Origin: Algoriphagus litoralis
GTDB taxonomy: Bacteria; Bacteroidota; Bacteroidia; Cytophagales; Cyclobacteriaceae
Direction of reading: 5' to 3'
Length of the DNA: 64,000 bases
Assembly: GCF_003259255.1 (NCBI RefSeq)
Contig: NZ_QGOL01000006.1
Coordinates: forward strand, 124,001-188,000
Part shown: positions 1 to 8,474 of the stretch, piece after piece
Position numbering within the stretch: position 1 is the stretch's first letter
Layout of the letters: every line of letters begins with the position of its first letter
Position numbers and translations under genes: made by a program
The notes under the pieces: generated by a model
Database searches by the model: none
The model's input: the letters and a program-made list of their open reading frames with translations, nothing else
Told to the model about the DNA's origin: nothing

Positions 1-1131
1 TCCGAATCCGAATTGTATGACAAAGTCCTCGGCATGCTGGTGGGCTCAGCCATCGGAGATGCAATGGGAGCTCCTACAGAAATGTGGAGCCGGGAAAGCA
101 TCCAACTGGAGTATGGCTTTGTAGATGGATTGGATTCGATGGTTCGGGAAGTTTCTCCCGAAGGGACTTGGAAACCCAACTTGCCCGCAGGTGGCACGAC
201 TGATGACACTCGGTGGAAGGTACTCACGGCTACTTATTTGCTTTCGCAAAGCCCCGGAACTCTTGACCCAAAGGAATTTGCTTCGCATATCTACAGTACC
301 TATGAAGATGGATTGAAGCAATTCAAATCAATCGAAAGTTCCGATCCAGAGCCCTACGAAGCCGCCATGCTGGAGATGAACTGGCTTTCTGAATGGGCTA
401 AAGTCAGCAAACCTTACCTTGATAATAACCTGACCGGATATGCCGATTCACTTTCCAAGTTTTATGGCGGAGAAATGGTCTGCGCAGGGCTGCTTTACGC
501 TCCGGCTTTGGGAGTATTTTTCCCTGGCGACCCTTCGCTGGCTTATCAAGAAGGATTTAAACTTTCGATTTTTGACTTGGGCTATGCCCGGGATCTGAGT
601 GCACTGGCGGTCGCTATGACTGCAGCTGGAATGAAGCCCAATGCCAAGAAGGAAGATTTACTTGCCACACTGCGGATCGATTCGGAGGGATTTTTCCAAA
701 GCAGACTCGTTGGGCGGACCTCCCACCGAATCCTGAAAGACGTCCTGTGGATCAATTCAGAATCCAAAAAGCTGGACAGCCTTTCCCATCAACTGAATCC
801 CACTAGTCCCGCCTTGGCTTATGCTTTTTCCCAACTAGACCAAAAGCAGCAGGACATGCCGTTCCATGCCGGGGAGATTTATCTTCAAACACTGCTGGCA
901 ATGGTCTATACCGACTTTGATTTTGAAAATACCCTGTCTTTCTTGGTAAACTATGGCCGGGACAATGATACCACAGCAGCACTCGCAGGAGGAATCTTAG
1001 GGGCTTGGTACGGCTATGAGAAGTTGCCCAAAACGGAACGCGAAAAGGTATTAAAAGTGAATCAGGAAGAGTTGGGTATAGATCTGGAAGAATTGGCTCA
1101 AAAGCTCACCAGCCACATCCTCAAAAAATAA
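1..1131 (+). CDS. ADP-ribosylglycohydrolase family protein (5' end outside window)
   Basis: The protein belongs to the ADP-ribosylglycohydrolase (DraG/ARH) family, dinuclear-Mg enzymes that remove ADP-ribose from proteins or small molecules. The family's metal-site motifs are visible: GSAIGDAMGAP near the N-terminus, TTDDTRW around residue 62, and GRDNDTTAALAGG near residue 320. The frame is open from base 1 (codons for Ser-Glu-Ser-Glu precede a TTG at 13), so the true start most likely lies upstream and the first few residues are missing; about 376 residues are visible. No signal peptide can be judged. It is followed at once by a hairpin terminator. The substrate cannot be read from the sequence. 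Family assignment is firm; the start is not. Confidence 0.88.
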   Translation, partial: SESELYDKVLGMLVGSAIGDAMGAPTEMWSRESIQLEYGFVDGLDSMVREVSPEGTWKPNLPAGGTTDDTRWKVLTATYLLSQSPGTLDPKEFASHIYSTYEDGLKQFKSIESSDPEPYEAAMLEMNWLSEWAKVSKPYLDNNLTGYADSLSKFYGGEMVCAGLLYAPALGVFFPGDPSLAYQEGFKLSIFDLGYARDLSALAVAMTAAGMKPNAKKEDLLATLRIDSEGFFQSRLVGRTSHRILKDVLWINSESKKLDSLSHQLNPTSPALAYAFSQLDQKQQDMPFHAGEIYLQTLLAMVYTDFDFENTLSFLVNYGRDNDTTAALAGGILGAWYGYEKLPKTEREKVLKVNQEELGIDLEELAQKLTSHILKK

Positions 1132-1160
1132 AAGCTCCGAATCGTTCGATTCGGAGCCCT
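1130..1160. terminator. Bidirectional intrinsic terminator
   Basis: A perfect 10-bp stem (1134-1143 with 1148-1157, GCTCCGAATC / GATTCGGAGC, loop GTTC) lies between the convergent ends of the glycohydrolase and the next leftward gene. The A-rich run before it gives a U-tract on the minus strand, so it works best for the leftward gene; the plus-strand side has only a weak T-tract. Confidence 0.8.
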
Positions 1161-1181
1161 TCTACAACAGGTTGGTTTTGA

Positions 1182-1772
1182 TTATTCAAAGTGGATGGTT
1201 TTACTTCTTCCTTTTGCGTCTTCTAGATAAATATAGACATCCTCTGGGGAAACGCCTTTCAATTTGAAGTTTTTCTTAAAACCTTCCGGCTGGGAAACTT
1301 CCTCAGTATGAATGGCCTTGTTGGTAGATTCAGTCCGGATCTCCACTTGTACTCCCGGCTCTTCTAGGCCAATGACTACTAAGTTTAGTGTTTCGTCATC
1401 GAGAACTTTTCCGTATGCCATCAGTGGAAGCTCAGCAATCGGGGCCGGATGCTCAAATGTAGCCACGGTATACACTACTTCTTCCTCATCAGTGCTGATT
1501 TTGACTTGATATTCCCCGCATGGCAGACTTGTTAAGTTGTAAGGAATCACCAGATCTCCTTCTCCTACGTTTACTTTGCGTTGGTGAAGTTTTCTGCCAG
1601 ACTCGTCAAAGAGCGAAACTTTGGCTTCGCCTACCCCGCCTTTAAGTAGGACGTTTACTTTTTTGAAATTTGCCTTTACGTTTGACAATGCCATCAAATC
1701 ATCGGCTGCATGGGCTGCGAGGCTGCTAAAAGATAAAGCTCCTGCAAGTGCGAAAGTGAATAAGGTTTTCAT
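1182..1772 (-). CDS. Secreted protein of unknown function
   Basis: The 196-residue product starts with a clear Sec signal peptide (MKTLFTF, hydrophobic core, cleavage near AHA-ADD at about residue 22). The mature part is beta-rich with alternating hydrophobic residues and short turns (for example SLFDESGRKLHQRKVNVGEG and LPCGEYQVKIST). This resembles the beta-sandwich modules of exported Bacteroidota proteins, but I do not recognise a named family. A single Cys and no lipobox suggest a soluble periplasmic or secreted protein. It stands alone: an intrinsic terminator follows it and a long AT-rich leader precedes it. Export is well supported; function is unknown. Confidence 0.7.
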   Translation of the reverse strand: MKTLFTFALAGALSFSSLAAHAADDLMALSNVKANFKKVNVLLKGGVGEAKVSLFDESGRKLHQRKVNVGEGDLVIPYNLTSLPCGEYQVKISTDEEEVVYTVATFEHPAPIAELPLMAYGKVLDDETLNLVVIGLEEPGVQVEIRTESTNKAIHTEEVSQPEGFKKNFKLKGVSPEDVYIYLEDAKGRSKTIHFE

Positions 1773-2139
1773 AAATGTGTTGGTTTAGTGTTGTGCTTAT
1801 CCTTATGCGAAGCACATACCAACACATTTTGGCATGCCTGAATGGGGTAAAAAGGGCCCTGAGAAATTAGGGTATTTTAAATCTTTTATCTAAAAATCAG
1901 ATCCACAAAGAAACGATTTGGTAATCCATACTTGGTCGATCTTGGGATTTTAGCGTTTTTTTGTCACAAGAGCGGACAGATTTGGCTAAAAACTGAAAAA
2001 ATGCAGGTTGCATCGTATTGCATGATGTTATGAAAATTTAATTTTCAAAAAAATATAAGTCACTGAAAACAAATTATTTGAAAATAAAAAACCTGTACGA
2101 TTGCGTACAGATTTTGTCCGATAGGACACATAAAAAAGG
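1773..2139. other. Intergenic region, no gene seen
   Basis: These 367 bases are AT-rich and hold no convincing ORF or RNA gene. The right part carries the terminator of the next leftward gene (2085-2110). The left part must hold the promoter of the secreted protein at 1182-1772, but no clear TTTG-N19-TAnnTTTG match was found. Confidence 0.6.
2085..2110 (-). terminator. Intrinsic terminator of the 2140-2709 gene
   Basis: On the minus strand a 7-bp stem (CTGTACG / CGTACAG, positions 2104-2110 and 2093-2099) with loop CAAT is followed by GTTTTTTATTTT. It lies about 30 bases past the stop codon of the leftward gene. A second small hairpin (TGTCC-GATA-GGACA) lies between it and the gene. Confidence 0.75.
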
Positions 2140-2709
2140 CTAAAAGGCATAACCAAACCCAATTCCGGCATAGAGCGGCCAAAAGCCATTGTTATTGAAT
2201 ATGGGTGTCAGGTTAAATCTCCAGGTAAACCCACCGTCGACAGGAATTCGTCTGTATCCTATATTTATTGTTCCCATTACACTAGGAGATCCGTCTACAG
2301 GCAAGATGAATTGATAGTTGCTTTCTTGGATTACGGAAGAAGTACAGATAAAAACCCCATTCGAGTCAAAATATCCACTTTCACAATAGGTATAGTTGGA
2401 CTCATCATACGCGAAAAATGTGGCTCCAAAGCCAAATTCAAAATAATGGGGTCCTTTGCCGTATAATTTATTTACCATCACTGGCAACGAAAAAAAATGA
2501 TCTTCCTGTGTGGAATAACCTCCAGCTCCCACACGCATTCCCCAGGAATCCATCCGCTCTTTGTCAAACCGGAAGTCGTAATTGAAACTATATGGCAAGC
2601 CAGCTCCTCCGAGTTCGAGAAAAACCGACCGGGTTGGAAGTTTATCTTGAGCTGTAGCCTTGAAGCCAATAAAAAGTAGAACGAGCAGGGTAAGTGTTTT
2701 TTTCATCAT
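2140..2709 (-). CDS. Putative outer-membrane beta-barrel protein
   Basis: The 189-residue protein has a signal peptide (MMKKTLTLLVLLFIGFKATAQ, cleavage near residue 21). The mature chain is rich in Gly and aromatic residues in alternating strands (FLELGGAGLPYSFNYDFRF, HYFEFGFGATFFAYDE) and ends in Phe (GIGFGYAF), the usual C-terminal signature of an outer-membrane barrel. An insert around residues 105-130 with two Cys (YTCESGYFDSNGVFICTSS) could form a disulfide loop. The length fits an 8-strand barrel. No partner gene is adjacent. Localisation is inferred from these features; the function is unknown. Confidence 0.65.
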   Translation of the reverse strand: MMKKTLTLLVLLFIGFKATAQDKLPTRSVFLELGGAGLPYSFNYDFRFDKERMDSWGMRVGAGGYSTQEDHFFSLPVMVNKLYGKGPHYFEFGFGATFFAYDESNYTYCESGYFDSNGVFICTSSVIQESNYQFILPVDGSPSVMGTINIGYRRIPVDGGFTWRFNLTPIFNNNGFWPLYAGIGFGYAF

Positions 2710-2835
2710 ACAAATTAAAGGATAATAATTAGTCTAGGTACGTGAAAAAGCACCGCAGTTGCTACATTTTGCGGTAAGGATTCTTCACTTTTAGATCATT
2801 TTCTGGATGATTCCAAAGATTGATTACTTTTATCT

Positions 2836-3450
2836 ATGCTTAGCTGGGTCAGTTTAAAGAAATTCAATTTGAAAAAAGTATCCCTTACTCTTGGGCTATG
2901 CTTTGGCTATCTTTTTATACTCATGACGGCATCCTGCATCGATAGTGTCGAACCCGGGAATGTGGATGGCTGTCCTAGACCTAAGGAAGCTGATGCGGTG
3001 GGAATCAAAGCGGTCTTTTTTAGTCCCTATAAAAACAATCGCTATGCTATCGCCTCGGATACCGTCAGTCTAGCTGAGTTTGGATTCAATTTCGAACTTG
3101 AAATCCAGGTGAAAGAAAACTCCAATTCAGGATCTTTGCCTGGACAAGCCTTTGCCCTGAGTTGCATTCAGAGTTTTAACATCCGCAACATTTCCGACAT
3201 CACGGTAATCCTGACCGCTCCTTTTGCAGGATTACCCATTGGGACAGATATCTCCTATTTATTATTCACCCCAGACAAAAAGCGTCTTTCCGAACTCAAG
3301 GAATTTGAAGCGATTTCCGTCTATTTTGGAACTAGTCTGGAAACTACCCCTGCCAATTATTCCCAATTGAAAACCCGTACTTTTCTATTTTTGAAAAACG
3401 GAACCCAAACCTTCATCGACTCCACCTCTCCCTACCTCAAAACCAACTGA
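2836..3450 (+). CDS. Putative lipoprotein of unknown function
   Basis: The 204-residue product has a basic N-terminus, a hydrophobic segment at about residues 17-31 and a lipobox-like TASC at about residue 34, so it is probably a lipoprotein anchored in a membrane. The mature region has two more Cys (DGCPRPKEAD and ALSCIQSF) and mixed alpha/beta composition. I do not recognise a named domain; similar proteins in Bacteroidota are usually annotated as hypothetical lipoproteins. It ends 5 bp before the following alpha/beta hydrolase on the same strand, so the two are probably co-transcribed and translationally coupled. The ATG at 2836 is the only sensible start. Confidence 0.6.
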   Translation: MLSWVSLKKFNLKKVSLTLGLCFGYLFILMTASCIDSVEPGNVDGCPRPKEADAVGIKAVFFSPYKNNRYAIASDTVSLAEFGFNFELEIQVKENSNSGSLPGQAFALSCIQSFNIRNISDITVILTAPFAGLPIGTDISYLLFTPDKKRLSELKEFEAISVYFGTSLETTPANYSQLKTRTFLFLKNGTQTFIDSTSPYLKTN

Positions 3451-3455
3451 TCGGT

Positions 3456-4523
3456 ATGCTTCGTAAAATTTTCCTTGGCATCTTCGCCACCGCCATGATT
3501 CTGGTCATAGTCTATATGCTGGGCCCAAAGGTCAAAAGAAAAGACCTAGTCATCCAGTTTCCTGAAGTCCCCACCCGATTGTCTGAACTCAGCCAATACG
3601 TCCAAAATCGCGAGGACACCGTCATTGGCTTGAAGCCAGGAAATGAGGCATACATCCAATGGGCAGACAGCAGCAACAAGGCTAAGACACCCTATTCGAT
3701 CGTTTATATCCATGGGTTTGGTGCAAGTCCAATGGAGGGTGATCCAGTGCATCGGTTTCTAGCAAGCCACTTCGGCGCTAATTTATTTGTAACCCGACTG
3801 CCAGAGCATGGAATAGATCGGGCAAATGGCATGGAATACATGACCGCCCAGAAACTTGCCGACGCCGCCGGTGAAGCTTACCAGATTGGAAAAAGCCTTG
3901 GCGATTCTGTGATTGTCGTAGGTACCTCCATGGGCGGGGCACTCACGCTTCTTTTGGCCAGTCAGCAGCCCGAGATCAAAGCAGTGGTAGTTTACTCTCC
4001 TGCCATTCGCGATGGAGGTGAGCAATTGGAGGCTTTCTTTTCTCCCTGGATGAAATTGATCATGGAAAAGACTATGATGAAAAACAAAGTCATACATCAG
4101 GAAAAAGAAGGGGACAAGAAAGCCTACTGGTCGGAAGATTACCATATTAATGGCTATGAAAGTTTGGCCACACTGATCTACAGTGAAATGAAACGAGAGA
4201 CTTTTGCCAAAATCAAGCAACCTCTTTTTTTGGGTTACTATTATAAGAGTGCCGAAGAGCAGGACTTTGTAGTCTCTGTGCCTAAAATGCTCGATATGTA
4301 CAGCCAACTTGGAACTCCAGCCCCATTGAAAAGGGAGCAAGCATTTCCAAAGACCGGCGATCATGTCATTGCATCCTCCATCACCTCGGATGACTGGGAA
4401 GGAGTAATGTTTGCCACCATTGATTTCTTGGAGAAAGTAGCCAAGGTTCCAGCCAAGTCCTCGTTTCAAAATCAGATCGATGATATGCTAGAGGCTAAAG
4501 AAGTGATGGAGGGAAACAAGTAG
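3456..4523 (+). CDS. Alpha/beta hydrolase (serine hydrolase)
   Basis: The 355-residue protein has an N-terminal hydrophobic segment (about residues 5-22) that could be a signal anchor, then an alpha/beta hydrolase fold. The oxyanion-hole region reads YIHGFGASPMEG, the nucleophile elbow is GTSMGG with Ser158, and the catalytic His is probably His303 in TGDHVIASS. The pattern fits the serine aminopeptidase/lysophospholipase-like (S33) branch, whose members hydrolyse esters or lipids at or outside the membrane. It starts 5 bp after the upstream lipoprotein stop. The substrate is unknown. A 228-codon ORF on the opposite strand is only a shadow of this gene. Confidence 0.8.
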   Translation: MLRKIFLGIFATAMILVIVYMLGPKVKRKDLVIQFPEVPTRLSELSQYVQNREDTVIGLKPGNEAYIQWADSSNKAKTPYSIVYIHGFGASPMEGDPVHRFLASHFGANLFVTRLPEHGIDRANGMEYMTAQKLADAAGEAYQIGKSLGDSVIVVGTSMGGALTLLLASQQPEIKAVVVYSPAIRDGGEQLEAFFSPWMKLIMEKTMMKNKVIHQEKEGDKKAYWSEDYHINGYESLATLIYSEMKRETFAKIKQPLFLGYYYKSAEEQDFVVSVPKMLDMYSQLGTPAPLKREQAFPKTGDHVIASSITSDDWEGVMFATIDFLEKVAKVPAKSSFQNQIDDMLEAKEVMEGNK

Positions 4524-4583
4524 TTTGATTTCAACAAGCGAGAATCTCAAAAAAAGAATTTAACTTACTGAAAATCAATAATT

Positions 4584-4814
4584 ATGGAGACGGTTTTAAT
4601 TCAAATAAACGATAAAAAAGCATATAAGCTCTTGGAAGATTTGGAAGACCTTCAGGTGATTAAAGTGCTAAAAAAATCCAATTACGATGGTCAAAGTCTT
4701 TCTGAAAGATTTGGCGGAAAACTTTCCTCAGAAGTCGCTGAGGATATGCAGGAATATATTAATAGAAGTAGAAAAGAATGGGAGAACAGGGATATTTTAT
4801 TGATTCAAATGTGA
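4584..4814 (+). CDS. Putative antitoxin of a VapBC-type module
   Basis: This 76-residue protein is acidic at its end (EDMQEYINRSRKEWENRD) and begins with a short beta-strand-like region (METVLIQINDKKAYKLLEDL), the layout of antitoxins that bind DNA through the N-terminus and wrap the toxin with the C-terminus. It overlaps by 37 bp the start of a PIN-domain toxin gene in another frame, as is typical of vapBC. The region is much more AT-rich than its neighbours, a sign of transfer. The exact antitoxin family is not recognised; the call rests on size, composition and the toxin partner. Confidence 0.65.
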   Translation: METVLIQINDKKAYKLLEDLEDLQVIKVLKKSNYDGQSLSERFGGKLSSEVAEDMQEYINRSRKEWENRDILLIQM

Positions 4815-5170
4815 TATTTGACTGATTGGCAGGGAGTTTTAAAGATAAGGCCAAATTATTTCTTAATGATATAATTAATGATTACCCTCAGATTTATATC
4901 ATTTCCAAAATTGAAATTTTAGGCTTTAATTCTAGTGAAAAAGATCAAAAAATCTTGGAAGAATTTATTTCTGAATCTCTGATTTATAACCTAGCAGGTG
5001 ACATCATTTCTATTTGTATTTCGCTATGGAAAATGCATAAAATCAAACTACCGGATGCAATCATTGCAAGTACAGCTTTAGCCAATAATTTCATTTTAAT
5101 AACAAGAAATAGTAAAGACTTTGATAAACTCGAGAACTTAAAAATTTTAAATCCCTACGAAATTATTTAA
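4778..5170 (+). pseudogene. PIN-domain toxin (VapC-like) with in-frame stop
   Basis: VapC-type toxins are RNases of the PIN fold. From ATG 4778 the frame reads M-G-E-Q-G-YFIDSNVIFD, which contains the first catalytic Asp of a PIN domain, then hits TGA at 4823-4825 and continues as LAGSF...KLPDAIIASTALANN...TRNSKDF to a stop at 5170. The later acidic residues (Glu of SKIEIL, Asp of PDAI, Asp of KDF) match the usual active site. One nonsense codon therefore splits an otherwise complete ~130-residue toxin. The remaining ORF could start only at TTG 4826 and would lack the first catalytic Asp, so the toxin is probably dead. A sequencing error is the other explanation. The 3' end overlaps the convergent esterase by 4 bp. 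Confidence 0.8.
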
Positions 5171-7071
5171 AGGTCCGTCTTGAAAGGCACAGCAGGCAAA
5201 TTCAACTCATTCACCAAATTCACCTCAGGGTTGTCAGCCCATGCATAGCGAATTGCTACAGGGACGAAGTCAGCTGGAATTGCCAGTTTCACTTGTGAAT
5301 TAGAAGAGATTATTCCTGAGGCAATCTCAAATTGCCCTTCAGCATCTTCCAAAATAAAGCCCTTGACTTCCGACCCAACAGTCAATTTGAGTCCTTCACC
5401 TACCTCCGCGAATGTCACCAGAAGGGAATCCCCCTCGATTTTGGCTTCTTTAAAAACCGGTCCTGTGGCTAGAATATCTTCTCCAAAAGCCACTTTTTTA
5501 GCCTGAAGCCAAAGCCGCTCGCCTACATCTTTCTTGTTTCTCGGATGGATGTCTTCCGCTTCTCCGATATCGATGATTGTAGCCATGCCTGTGGCGGGAA
5601 GTTCTAGGGTCTGAGTCTGTGCCTCTCTCAGGTAGGCCCAACTGCTCTCAGGCTGAAGTTCTTTCCGCTCCATGTAATTAGCCAATTGTACAAAGAGGAA
5701 CGGAAAATCTCCAATGTCCCATCTCGCTCTCCAATTGGTAATCATGGCGCTGAAGAGTTCCTTGTATTCTGCATGCCTTCCAGCATTACTTTCTCCCTGA
5801 TACCAAATGACCCCTTTGATTCCATACTGGGTCAGTGGAGCAATCATTGCATTGAACATAAAACCAGGTCTCCAATTGTGAAATTCCACCAGTGGAAGCT
5901 TGGGCTCGACACTATCATTGGAATAAGTCCAAGCACCCTCAAGGTTGATTTTCTTTCCGTTTTGGGTGAGATACATTTGGTCTTTTTTGCCGATGGAAGG
6001 TCTATTGTTCCAAGTATTGATTGCCCGGATGGTCAGCACATTTTGTCCTGTATTCAATATGTCTGCAGGAATGGTCAACTCAGGAACAGGCTCTCCCCAG
6101 TTTTTGTAATGAATCTGCACCCCATTTACATAGATATATGCCATCTGATCAATGTCCGGCAATGTCAGCTTGACTTCACCTGCTGCTGACAGATTAAATT
6201 TCTTTCTGACCCATGCAATATGTTCAAGTGGATTAGCTGCAGGAAGACTGATCGTACTCCAATTGCCGTCAGAATAATTGATTGAGGAGACTTCCCCTGC
6301 CAAAAGTGAATCAGGCCGGATGACCATCTCATCTCGCAGTTTTCTACGTTCTTCATTCTCAGCCAGGATTTTTATCCATTTAGAAGAGTCAGCCAGGATT
6401 TCCGAGGCCTCTTGGGTATAGGATCTGTCCTGAATGGAAGCCAAAACTTTGGCTTCGGTCCATCCTTCTGCAGGAGTTCCTCCCCAGTTGGACTCGATGA
6501 TTCCCACAGGCACGTTTTTCTCCAGGTGATTTTGCTTCGCAAAAAACCATCCTACTGCGGAGAAATCCGGAAGATTTTCTGCATTTGCTACTTTCCAAGC
6601 ACCTCCTTTTACGTCGCTTTTTTCCAGTGAGCTGTAGTCTTTTTCAACTTTAAAGAAACGGATCTCTGGGAAATTTGCATTTGCAAATTCCGCCTCTGCC
6701 CCAATTACGCCTTGCTTAAGCGGCCATTCCATATTCGACTGACCTCCGGCCACCCAGACATCTCCGATGTACACATCTTTAACAGCTTGAAGGTTTACCA
6801 CAAGATCATAAGGCCCTCCAGCAGGAAGAGGGGGCAAAAGAACAACCCAAGTACTGTCCGGAAGCACCTGCGAGCTACCCACAGCACCTGCTATGCTTGC
6901 GCGAATTTTTTCATCAGGAATCCCCCTGCCCCATATTTTGATTGGGAGGTCTCTTTGAAGGACCATTCCATCTGAGATTAATTTGGGCAACTGAACCGCT
7001 GATTCGGGCTTGTCAAGTTCACATGCAAAAAACAGCGGTAGGGCGAGTAGAAAAACTAGGATTCGTTTCAT
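5167..7071 (-). CDS. Sialate O-acetylesterase family lipoprotein (SGNH-type)
   Basis: The 634-residue protein is a sialate O-acetylesterase-like SASA/SGNH hydrolase that removes acetyl groups from sugars. The N-terminus is a lipoprotein signal with Cys near residue 16 (LFFACELDK). The block-I serine is in AGGQSNMEW (about residue 110), further family blocks are ESNWGGTPAEGW and IWYQGESN, and the Asp/His pair is in AEDIHPRN near residue 535. A jelly-roll-like segment (about 260-400) sits between the two halves of the catalytic domain, as in relatives. It lies downstream of xylA on the same strand, behind an intrinsic terminator. That location suggests, by inference, deacetylation of xylan-derived sugars rather than sialic acid. 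Confidence 0.87.
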   Translation of the reverse strand: MKRILVFLLALPLFFACELDKPESAVQLPKLISDGMVLQRDLPIKIWGRGIPDEKIRASIAGAVGSSQVLPDSTWVVLLPPLPAGGPYDLVVNLQAVKDVYIGDVWVAGGQSNMEWPLKQGVIGAEAEFANANFPEIRFFKVEKDYSSLEKSDVKGGAWKVANAENLPDFSAVGWFFAKQNHLEKNVPVGIIESNWGGTPAEGWTEAKVLASIQDRSYTQEASEILADSSKWIKILAENEERRKLRDEMVIRPDSLLAGEVSSINYSDGNWSTISLPAANPLEHIAWVRKKFNLSAAGEVKLTLPDIDQMAYIYVNGVQIHYKNWGEPVPELTIPADILNTGQNVLTIRAINTWNNRPSIGKKDQMYLTQNGKKINLEGAWTYSNDSVEPKLPLVEFHNWRPGFMFNAMIAPLTQYGIKGVIWYQGESNAGRHAEYKELFSAMITNWRARWDIGDFPFLFVQLANYMERKELQPESSWAYLREAQTQTLELPATGMATIIDIGEAEDIHPRNKKDVGERLWLQAKKVAFGEDILATGPVFKEAKIEGDSLLVTFAEVGEGLKLTVGSEVKGFILEDAEGQFEIASGIISSNSQVKLAIPADFVPVAIRYAWADNPEVNLVNELNLPAVPFKTDL

Positions 7072-7089
7072 TCTGAGAACATATTAAGA

Positions 7090-7116
7090 ACAAAAAAGGA
7101 GACCAAAGTCTCCTTT
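7090..7116 (-). terminator. Intrinsic terminator between xylA and the esterase
   Basis: On the minus strand a perfect 9-bp stem (AAAGGAGAC / GTCTCCTTT, 7108-7116 and 7095-7103) with a 4-base loop is followed by TTTTTTGTTC. It begins right after the xylA stop and ends about 20 bases before the esterase start, so the esterase either has read-through expression or its own promoter squeezed into very little space. Confidence 0.78.
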
Positions 7117-7124
7117 CAATTTTA

Positions 7125-8438
7125 TCAAATAAACCGATTGATCAGATTTTCGAAATACTCTTGCTTACCGCTAAACTGGGTCGGCTCACCTACTTCGAAG
7201 GCATATTTTCTCAAGTCTTCCAGAGTCAACTTACCTTCTTCGAAAGCTTTTCCTGAGCCAGAATCAAAACTTGCATAACGGTTTTTCCTACGCTCCAAGT
7301 AATCTGATTTTTCAAGTATGTCGTTGGCGATCAACATTCCTCTGGCAAACGCATCCATTGATCCGATATGAGCCAGGAAAAGATCCTCAGGATCTGTGGA
7401 GTTTCTACGCACTTTTGCGTCAAAGTTTACTCCACCGCCTTTGATACCTCCTGAAGTCAGGATGACCAACATCGACTCAGCAAGCTCTTGAAGATTAAGC
7501 GCAAACTGGTCGGTATCCCAGCCGTTTTGATAATCACCTCTGTTGGCATCAATACTTCCCAGCATATCAGCATCGGCTGCTACCTGCAATTCATGCTGGA
7601 AGGTATGTCCAGCCAGTGTCGCATGGTTTACTTCGATGTTCAGTTTGAAATCTTTGTCCAGTCCGAAGTGTCTCAAAAACCCGATTACGGTCGCTGAATC
7701 GTAGTCGTACTGATGCTTAGTCGGCTCCATTGGCTTAGGCTCAATGAAGAATGTGCCCTTGAATCCATTTTTTCTGGCATAGTCTCTAGCCATGGTCAGG
7801 AATCTAGCGAGGTGCTCGGTTTCACGCTTCATGTCAGTGTTGAGCAATGACATGTAGCCTTCTCTACCGCCCCAGAATACGTAGTTTTCTCCACTCAATT
7901 TAATTGTGGCGTCCAGTGCATTTTTCACCTGCGTACCTGCAAAAGCCAACACATCAAAGTTTGGATTGGTAGACGCACCGTTCATGTAGCGAGGATTGCT
8001 GAAGACATTCGCTGTACCCCAAAGGAGCTTAATTCCAGAGGCTTTCTGATGCTCCAATGCATAATCGGTGATGATCTGCATTCTTTTTTCATAATCAGCC
8101 AAGGTCGGTCCCTCATCGATCAAATCGATGTCATGGAAGCAATAATACTCAGCGCCGATTTTAGAGGTAAATTCAAAAGCCGCATCCATTTTGTCTTTGG
8201 CCCGCTGAATCGGGTCAGGGCTAGCATCCCATGGATGCACAATAGTACCTGGACCAAATGGATCCCCACCAGTTCCACAGAAGGAATGCCAGTAGGCAAT
8301 TGCAAATTTGAAATGCTCCTTCATGGTCTTTCCTGCTATGACTCGGTTTGCGTCATAGAATCTGAAAGCCATCGGGTTGTCACTTTCCTTACCCTCAAAA
8401 GGGATTTTGTCGATTGTCGGGAAATAGGTCTTAGCCAT
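7125..8438 (-). CDS. xylA: Xylose isomerase
   Basis: Converts D-xylose to D-xylulose in the cytoplasm using two divalent metal ions. The 437-residue length is that of class II xylose isomerases. Family signatures are plain: [10 protein letters not shown] with the catalytic His and Asp, [18 protein letters not shown] with metal-binding Glu and Lys, [34 protein letters not shown] and the late metal ligand in NFDAKVRRN. It follows xylB on the same strand with a 36-bp gap and is the third gene of a leftward transporter-xylB-xylA operon. An intrinsic terminator follows directly. ATG at 8438 is well placed. Identity is certain at family level. Confidence 0.97.
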   Translation of the reverse strand: MAKTYFPTIDKIPFEGKESDNPMAFRFYDANRVIAGKTMKEHFKFAIAYWHSFCGTGGDPFGPGTIVHPWDASPDPIQRAKDKMDAAFEFTSKIGAEYYCFHDIDLIDEGPTLADYEKRMQIITDYALEHQKASGIKLLWGTANVFSNPRYMNGASTNPNFDVLAFAGTQVKNALDATIKLSGENYVFWGGREGYMSLLNTDMKRETEHLARFLTMARDYARKNGFKGTFFIEPKPMEPTKHQYDYDSATVIGFLRHFGLDKDFKLNIEVNHATLAGHTFQHELQVAADADMLGSIDANRGDYQNGWDTDQFALNLQELAESMLVILTSGGIKGGGVNFDAKVRRNSTDPEDLFLAHIGSMDAFARGMLIANDILEKSDYLERRKNRYASFDSGSGKAFEEGKLTLEDLRKYAFEVGEPTQFSGKQEYFENLINRFI

Positions 8439-8474
8439 AGTTCTCTTGGTTATTTAGGTAAATAGGTTTTGATT

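Noticed and set aside
3783..4469. 228-codon ORF opposite the alpha/beta hydrolase gene
   Set aside because: Its product has no recognisable family and reads as the antisense of a well-supported hydrolase with intact catalytic motifs.
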